DNA of 10,745 bases from NCBI GenBank assembly GCA_030697085.1, contig JAUYQT010000334.1, forward strand, positions 1-10,745. Direction: 5' to 3'. Source of the stretch: Azonexus sp. (GTDB lineage: Bacteria > Pseudomonadota > Gammaproteobacteria > Burkholderiales > Rhodocyclaceae). Of this stretch, positions 7,884 to 10,745 are shown piece by piece; the stretch's first letter is position 1, and the number at the start of each line of letters is the position of its first letter. A program made the position numbers and the translations under genes. Under the pieces are notes generated by a model that worked only from the letters and a program-made list of their open reading frames with translations, made no database searches and was not told where the DNA came from.

Positions 7884-9020
7884 TCAGAAATAGCTCATCC
7901 AGCCCTGCTGGCCTTCCTGCTTGAGCCGGCCAAACCAGCGGCAGGGGAGGTAAAGGCTGGCAAGTACGGGCAAGGCCATGGCCCAAACCATCCAGACCTG
8001 GGAAAAGCCGAAGCGATCTCCCTGGTTGGGGCCGTAGTACGCGGTGAGCAGCAGATAAATCAGGTGCAGCAGATAGAGGTGAGCGATGTAGAAAAACATC
8101 GGCACGCGCCCGATCAGGGCCAGCATTCGCCCGCCCTGCGTGCGCTCCATTCCGGCCAGGGCGAGCAGGCCGAGGCCGAGGGTGAGCAGGATGAAATGGA
8201 GTGACGGCGGATACTTGGTGATGTTGAGGAAAGACATCAGGCTCGCCAATATCGTGTTCCCGGCCAGCCAGGCATGGTCGCCATAGACGTTGAGTAGACG
8301 GAAAACGACGAAGGCACCCAGGGCTGCCATGCCCATCGCAAGCAGTCGGCGTTGCCTTGTCACCACCGATGCTTCACGCGTATACAGTGGCCCGAGCAGG
8401 TAGCCGAACAGGATGATGCCGATCCACGGCAGGACGGGGTAAGAGGTCCGTGCCGCGATGCCGCTACCGAGTTCGATGACGCTGCGGTCGTGCAAAATGG
8501 CCCACGGAATGAATCCCGCCTCGCCGCTGCTGAAATGCACAGTGTCGAGCGCGTTGTGGCCGAAGACGAGCAAAGCCACGAGCAAAATTTGACCCGCACG
8601 CGGCAGCCAGAGCAAAGCCGAAAGCGCCAGCATCGCCAGGCCGATTGCCCAGATCACCTGCAGATAGATCATTCGGGGCGGAAAGCTAAACGTCCAGGCG
8701 AAATTCACCACGGTCAACTCCAGCACGATCAGCAAAAGCCCGCGCTTGGCGAGGTAGGCAGCCGTGTCGCGCGGGCTGCGTCCGCTGCCGTAAAGCCAGG
8801 CGCCCAGGCCGGTCAGCAGGACAAAAACCGGCGCGCAGACATGGCTGGTGAGGCGTGTGAAAAACAGCTCCGGCGAGGTCGAAGCAATGACCATCGGATC
8901 GCCGACCTGTAGATGGAGATAGAAGAACTCGCGCACATGGTCGACCAGCATGAGCACCATGACGGCGCCGCGCAGGCGGTCAATGCTGCCAAGGCGGGAG
9001 CGTTGGAGGGAAGACGTCAT
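7884..9020 (-). CDS. DUF1624 (HGSNAT-like) multi-pass membrane protein
   Basis: A 378-residue integral membrane protein with about ten hydrophobic segments. It opens with SIDRLRGAVMVLMLVDHVRE (12-31), the signature of the DUF1624/heparan-alpha-glucosaminide N-acetyltransferase-like family, including a conserved D27-H28 in the first helix. TSHVCAPVFVLLTGLGAWLY and, late in the protein, IGRVPMFFYIAHLYLLHLIY are also typical. Family members are thought to move acyl groups across the membrane to sugars; the substrate here is unknown. I chose the ATG at 9020 because the domain begins just after it. The frame stays open upstream to 9164, but that stretch overlaps the carbonic anhydrase remnant in another frame. 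The ATG is 10 bases after that gene's stop, with no strong ribosome site, so translation is probably coupled. It lies 31 bases ahead of the TonB receptor gene, suggesting a joint role in envelope modification or uptake. Confidence 0.87.
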   Translation of the reverse strand: MTSSLQRSRLGSIDRLRGAVMVLMLVDHVREFFYLHLQVGDPMVIASTSPELFFTRLTSHVCAPVFVLLTGLGAWLYGSGRSPRDTAAYLAKRGLLLIVLELTVVNFAWTFSFPPRMIYLQVIWAIGLAMLALSALLWLPRAGQILLVALLVFGHNALDTVHFSSGEAGFIPWAILHDRSVIELGSGIAARTSYPVLPWIGIILFGYLLGPLYTREASVVTRQRRLLAMGMAALGAFVVFRLLNVYGDHAWLAGNTILASLMSFLNITKYPPSLHFILLTLGLGLLALAGMERTQGGRMLALIGRVPMFFYIAHLYLLHLIYLLLTAYYGPNQGDRFGFSQVWMVWAMALPVLASLYLPCRWFGRLKQEGQQGWMSYF

Positions 9021-9030
9021 GCGGCGCGAC

Positions 9031-9240
9031 TCAGAATTCGTTTTGCAGGCGTTTGTAGCCCTGCACCAGTTCGTGATTAGTGCGCACCACGTCCTCGGAA
9101 AACTCCGTGGCTTGCGCCGTGACGCGGCCGACGAAGACGTTTTCTTCGATGATGACCTTGCCACAGATGATGGCGGTCTGGTCGACGTAGGCGGATTCGT
9201 GGATTTGCGGCAGATCGCCGCGCGGGTTTTTGCGGATCAT
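9031..9240 (-). CDS. Gamma-carbonic anhydrase with catalytic core deleted
   Basis: A 69-residue frame made of the two ends of a gamma-class carbonic anhydrase-like protein of about 180-200 residues. Residues 1-39 (MIRKNPRGDLPQIHESAYVD, then QTAIICGKVIIEENVFVG) match the start and first turn of the left-handed beta-helix. Residues 40-69 (VTAQATEFSEDVVRTNHELV, then QGYKRLQNEF) match the C-terminal helix. The remaining coils, which carry the three zinc histidines, are absent, and the reading frame is kept across the join near 9123. The product cannot be a working carbonic anhydrase; it may be a recent in-frame deletion or an assembly collapse. The ATG lies three bases after the QueD stop with only a weak ribosome site, indicating coupling. 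Full-length versions of this gene belong to zinc-limitation (Zur) regulons in pseudomonads, which fits the neighbours. Family identity is from remembered sequence; whether the peptide is made is unknown. Confidence 0.8.
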   Translation of the reverse strand: MIRKNPRGDLPQIHESAYVDQTAIICGKVIIEENVFVGRVTAQATEFSEDVVRTNHELVQGYKRLQNEF

Positions 9241-9243
9241 GAT

Positions 9244-9825
9244 TCAGACTCGGATGGGGTTGGCAAATCGCTCGCCGCGCTTGAGCTTGGCGAACAACTC
9301 GGGATCGGGCCAGTCGTTGCGGATGGCTAGGGAAAACTCGATGTCGTCCAGCAAAATCAGGCCCATTTTCGGGTTGACCGCATCCTCCCGGAAACACTGG
9401 GCGTAGCCGGTTTCAGTTTCATGGACGATGACCGAATGCAGGCGCACGTCGGCTTCGCCGTTGGTCATTTCGATCAATTCCAGCAAGCGGTCGATGAGCA
9501 CAAAAAACAGCCGCGAGAACTGCTCGGCGCTGGGCGAGACGGGAATCAATATCCAGCGTTCGGAAAAACGCTGACAGGCGCTGATGTAGTCCGGGTCATC
9601 GCCCGACCAGATCGCCACGGCATGGTCGAAGGCATCAATCAGCGTGCGCGGGCCTTGTTTTAGCAAGCCGAAGTCATAAACCATCTGGCCGTGATCAAGC
9701 GCCTGCGCTTCGAGTAGCAGTTCGATTTTGTACGAGTGTCCGTGGATCGAGTGCGAGCAGCGCCGCGTGCTGCAGCCGCGCACGATGTGGGCGTTCTCGA
9801 ATTTGAACAGCTTGCGGATCAGCAT
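9244..9825 (-). CDS. queD2: QueD/6-pyruvoyl-tetrahydropterin synthase paralogue
   Basis: A 193-residue member of the PTPS/QueD (COG0720) family. QueD converts dihydroneopterin triphosphate to 6-carboxytetrahydropterin in queuosine synthesis; related PTPS enzymes make 6-pyruvoyl-tetrahydropterin. Zinc ligands are H13 in FENAH and H28 and H30 in IHGHSY. The likely catalytic cysteine is C23, giving CSHSIHGH, with four residues between Cys and HGH; E. coli QueD has three and the mammalian enzyme five. FDHAV and the glutamate of VHETETGYA fit the remaining active-site motifs. At 193 residues it is much longer than QueD (about 120), with a central insert and a C-terminal tail of about 40 residues. 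The ATG overlaps the thrS stop by seven bases (ATGCTGA), so the two are coupled. Linkage to thrS, gamma-carbonic anhydrase and DUF1826 matches the Zur-regulated QueD2 paralogues. The symbol follows that context; the exact reaction is unproven. Confidence 0.85.
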   Translation of the reverse strand: MLIRKLFKFENAHIVRGCSTRRCSHSIHGHSYKIELLLEAQALDHGQMVYDFGLLKQGPRTLIDAFDHAVAIWSGDDPDYISACQRFSERWILIPVSPSAEQFSRLFFVLIDRLLELIEMTNGEADVRLHSVIVHETETGYAQCFREDAVNPKMGLILLDDIEFSLAIRNDWPDPELFAKLKRGERFANPIRV

Positions 9826-10745
9826 GCGTTTTCACCGCTTAAGGGCTGCGCTTCCTGGTGCAGAAGCGCGAGGACGTCGTCCAGCGGCAAACTGCCAAAA
9901 TCCTGACCCGCCCGTGAACGCAAGGCGACAAGTCCTTCGGCTTTTTCCCGGTCGCCAACCACCAACAGGTAAGGCACCTTTTGCAGCGTGTATTCGCGGA
10001 TTTTGTAGCCGATTTTTTCGTTGCGCAGATCGACGGCGGCACGGATGCCGGCCCGCTTCAAGGCTTTCAACACGCTTTGCGCATAGTCGGCCTGCCCTTC
10101 ACTGATATTGAGCACGACCGCTTGCTGCGGCGCCAGCCAGAGCGGGAAGAGACCGCTGTAGTGTTCGATCAGGATGCCGGTAAAGCGCTCCAGCGAACCG
10201 AACAACGCCCGGTGCAGCATGACCGGACGCTCGCGTTCGCCCTGGTCGTTGATGTAGCTGATGTCGAAACGCTCGGGCAGGTTGAGGTCGACCTGCAAGG
10301 TGCCGCATTGCCAGTCGCGGCCGATGGCGTCGCGCAGCACGAATTCCAGCTTCGGTCCGTAGAAGGCTCCTTCGCCGGGATTGATCCGGTAGTCGATGCT
10401 CATCCGGTTGAGTGCGCCGGACAACGCGCCTTCGAGCTGGTCCCAGGTTTCGTCGCTGCCGATACGGTTGGCCGGTCGGGTGGAAAGCTTGACGGCCACG
10501 TCATCGAAGCCGAAGTCGCGGTAGATGGCGAAAACCAGCGCGATGGTGCTAGCGCATTCGTCCTGCATCTGAGCCGGCGTGCAAAAGATGTGGGCGTCGT
10601 CCTGGGTGAAATGGCGTACGCGCAACAGGCCGTGCAGCGCACCGGACGGCTCGTAGCGGTGCACCTTGCCGAATTCAGCCATGCGCAGCGGCAGGTCACG
10701 GTAGCTTTTCAGCCCCTGGGCAAACAGCGAGACCGCGCCCGGGCA
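9819..10745 (-). CDS. thrS: Threonyl-tRNA synthetase, C-terminal part (likely paralogue)
   Basis: The 3' 308 codons of a threonyl-tRNA synthetase; the 5' end is off the right edge, and the frame is open to the last base, so the internal ATG at 10682 is not the start. The fragment begins at the residue equivalent to E. coli Cys334. Class II motif 2 is seen in [20 protein letters not shown] and motif 3 in [16 protein letters not shown]. Three zinc ligands are kept: the first visible Cys, His 52 (DDAHIFC) and His 178 (MLHRA), spaced as in E. coli. The normally conserved CPGH reads CPGA. The anticodon-binding domain follows ([37 protein letters not shown]). It attaches threonine to tRNA-Thr in the cytoplasm. 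Overlap with queD and the zinc-limitation neighbours suggest a second, Zur-controlled copy, not the housekeeping thrS, which usually lies beside infC. Whether it has the N-terminal editing domain cannot be seen. Confidence 0.93.
   Translation of the reverse strand, partial: CPGAVSLFAQGLKSYRDLPLRMAEFGKVHRYEPSGALHGLLRVRHFTQDDAHIFCTPAQMQDECASTIALVFAIYRDFGFDDVAVKLSTRPANRIGSDETWDQLEGALSGALNRMSIDYRINPGEGAFYGPKLEFVLRDAIGRDWQCGTLQVDLNLPERFDISYINDQGERERPVMLHRALFGSLERFTGILIEHYSGLFPLWLAPQQAVVLNISEGQADYAQSVLKALKRAGIRAAVDLRNEKIGYKIREYTLQKVPYLLVVGDREKAEGLVALRSRAGQDFGSLPLDDVLALLHQEAQPLSGENAC

Larger units (their letters stand above)
5801..10745 (-). other. Probable zinc-limitation operon (thrS to TonB receptor)
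   Basis: Five minus-strand genes are tightly packed: thrS/queD overlap by 7 bases, queD to the carbonic anhydrase remnant is 3 bases, then 10 bases to DUF1624 and 31 to the TonB receptor. The only terminator is at the end (5750-5788). DUF1826 follows in the same direction. The combination of spare zinc-enzyme genes with DUF1826 is known from Zur regulons. No AT-rich GTTAT/ATAAC-type palindrome is seen in any gap, so the controlling promoter is expected upstream of thrS, outside the window. Confidence 0.65.

Noticed and set aside
9021..9164. Upstream extension of the DUF1624 gene to a start at 9164
   Set aside because: The extra 48 residues are a low-complexity Ser/Arg/Lys string that overlaps the carbonic anhydrase remnant in another frame; the family's conserved start follows the ATG at 9020.
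9819..10682. Complete short thrS starting at 10682
   Set aside because: The frame continues upstream with conserved ThrRS sequence to the window edge, so the ATG is internal.
5053..10745. Search by eye for a Zur operator in the gene gaps
   Set aside because: No AT-rich GTTAT/ATAAC-type palindrome was found, so no operator is annotated.

Overview
Coding style (high GC, about 60% by eye), tRNA content and protein relatedness suggest a betaproteobacterium, probably of the Rhodocyclales (Dechloromonas/Azonexus-like). This is an inference from remembered family resemblance, not from a search.

Left part (1-1640): the 5' part of an HDOD-domain protein gene runs leftward off the window. It is followed by a plus-strand tRNA-Arg(CCG) with a strong intrinsic terminator, then the eroded remains of an HpcH/HpaI-type aldolase gene on the minus strand.

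Middle (1640-5004): a two-gene, translationally coupled sensory operon on the plus strand. The first gene encodes a soluble chemoreceptor with a C-terminal CZB (zinc/oxidant-sensing) domain. The second encodes a globin-PAS-GGDEF-EAL protein, that is, a haem oxygen sensor wired to c-di-GMP synthesis and breakdown. Together they look like a cytoplasmic redox/metal/oxygen unit controlling motility and the sessile switch.

Right part (5053-10745): six genes, all on the minus strand. In transcription order they are a threonyl-tRNA synthetase (3' part only), a QueD/6-pyruvoyl-tetrahydropterin-synthase paralogue, a gamma-carbonic anhydrase gene that has lost its whole catalytic core by an in-frame deletion, a DUF1624 membrane protein, a TonB-dependent outer-membrane receptor with its own terminator, and a DUF1826 protein. 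Extra copies of ThrRS, QueD and gamma-carbonic anhydrase alongside DUF1826 are the hallmark of a Zur-controlled zinc-starvation regulon. The natural reading is a zinc-limitation operon in which the receptor imports zinc or a zinc-chelate while spare copies of zinc enzymes support tRNA charging, queuosine synthesis and CO2 hydration. No Zur operator is visible inside the window; it probably lies upstream of thrS, beyond the right edge.

The points most worth a second look are the core-deleted carbonic anhydrase, the CZB receptor lacking its first expected zinc histidine, the degenerate LOV-like PAS domain in the oxygen sensor, the possible iron/2-oxoglutarate triad in DUF1826, and the fact that the visible ThrRS and QueD paralogues keep their zinc ligands.
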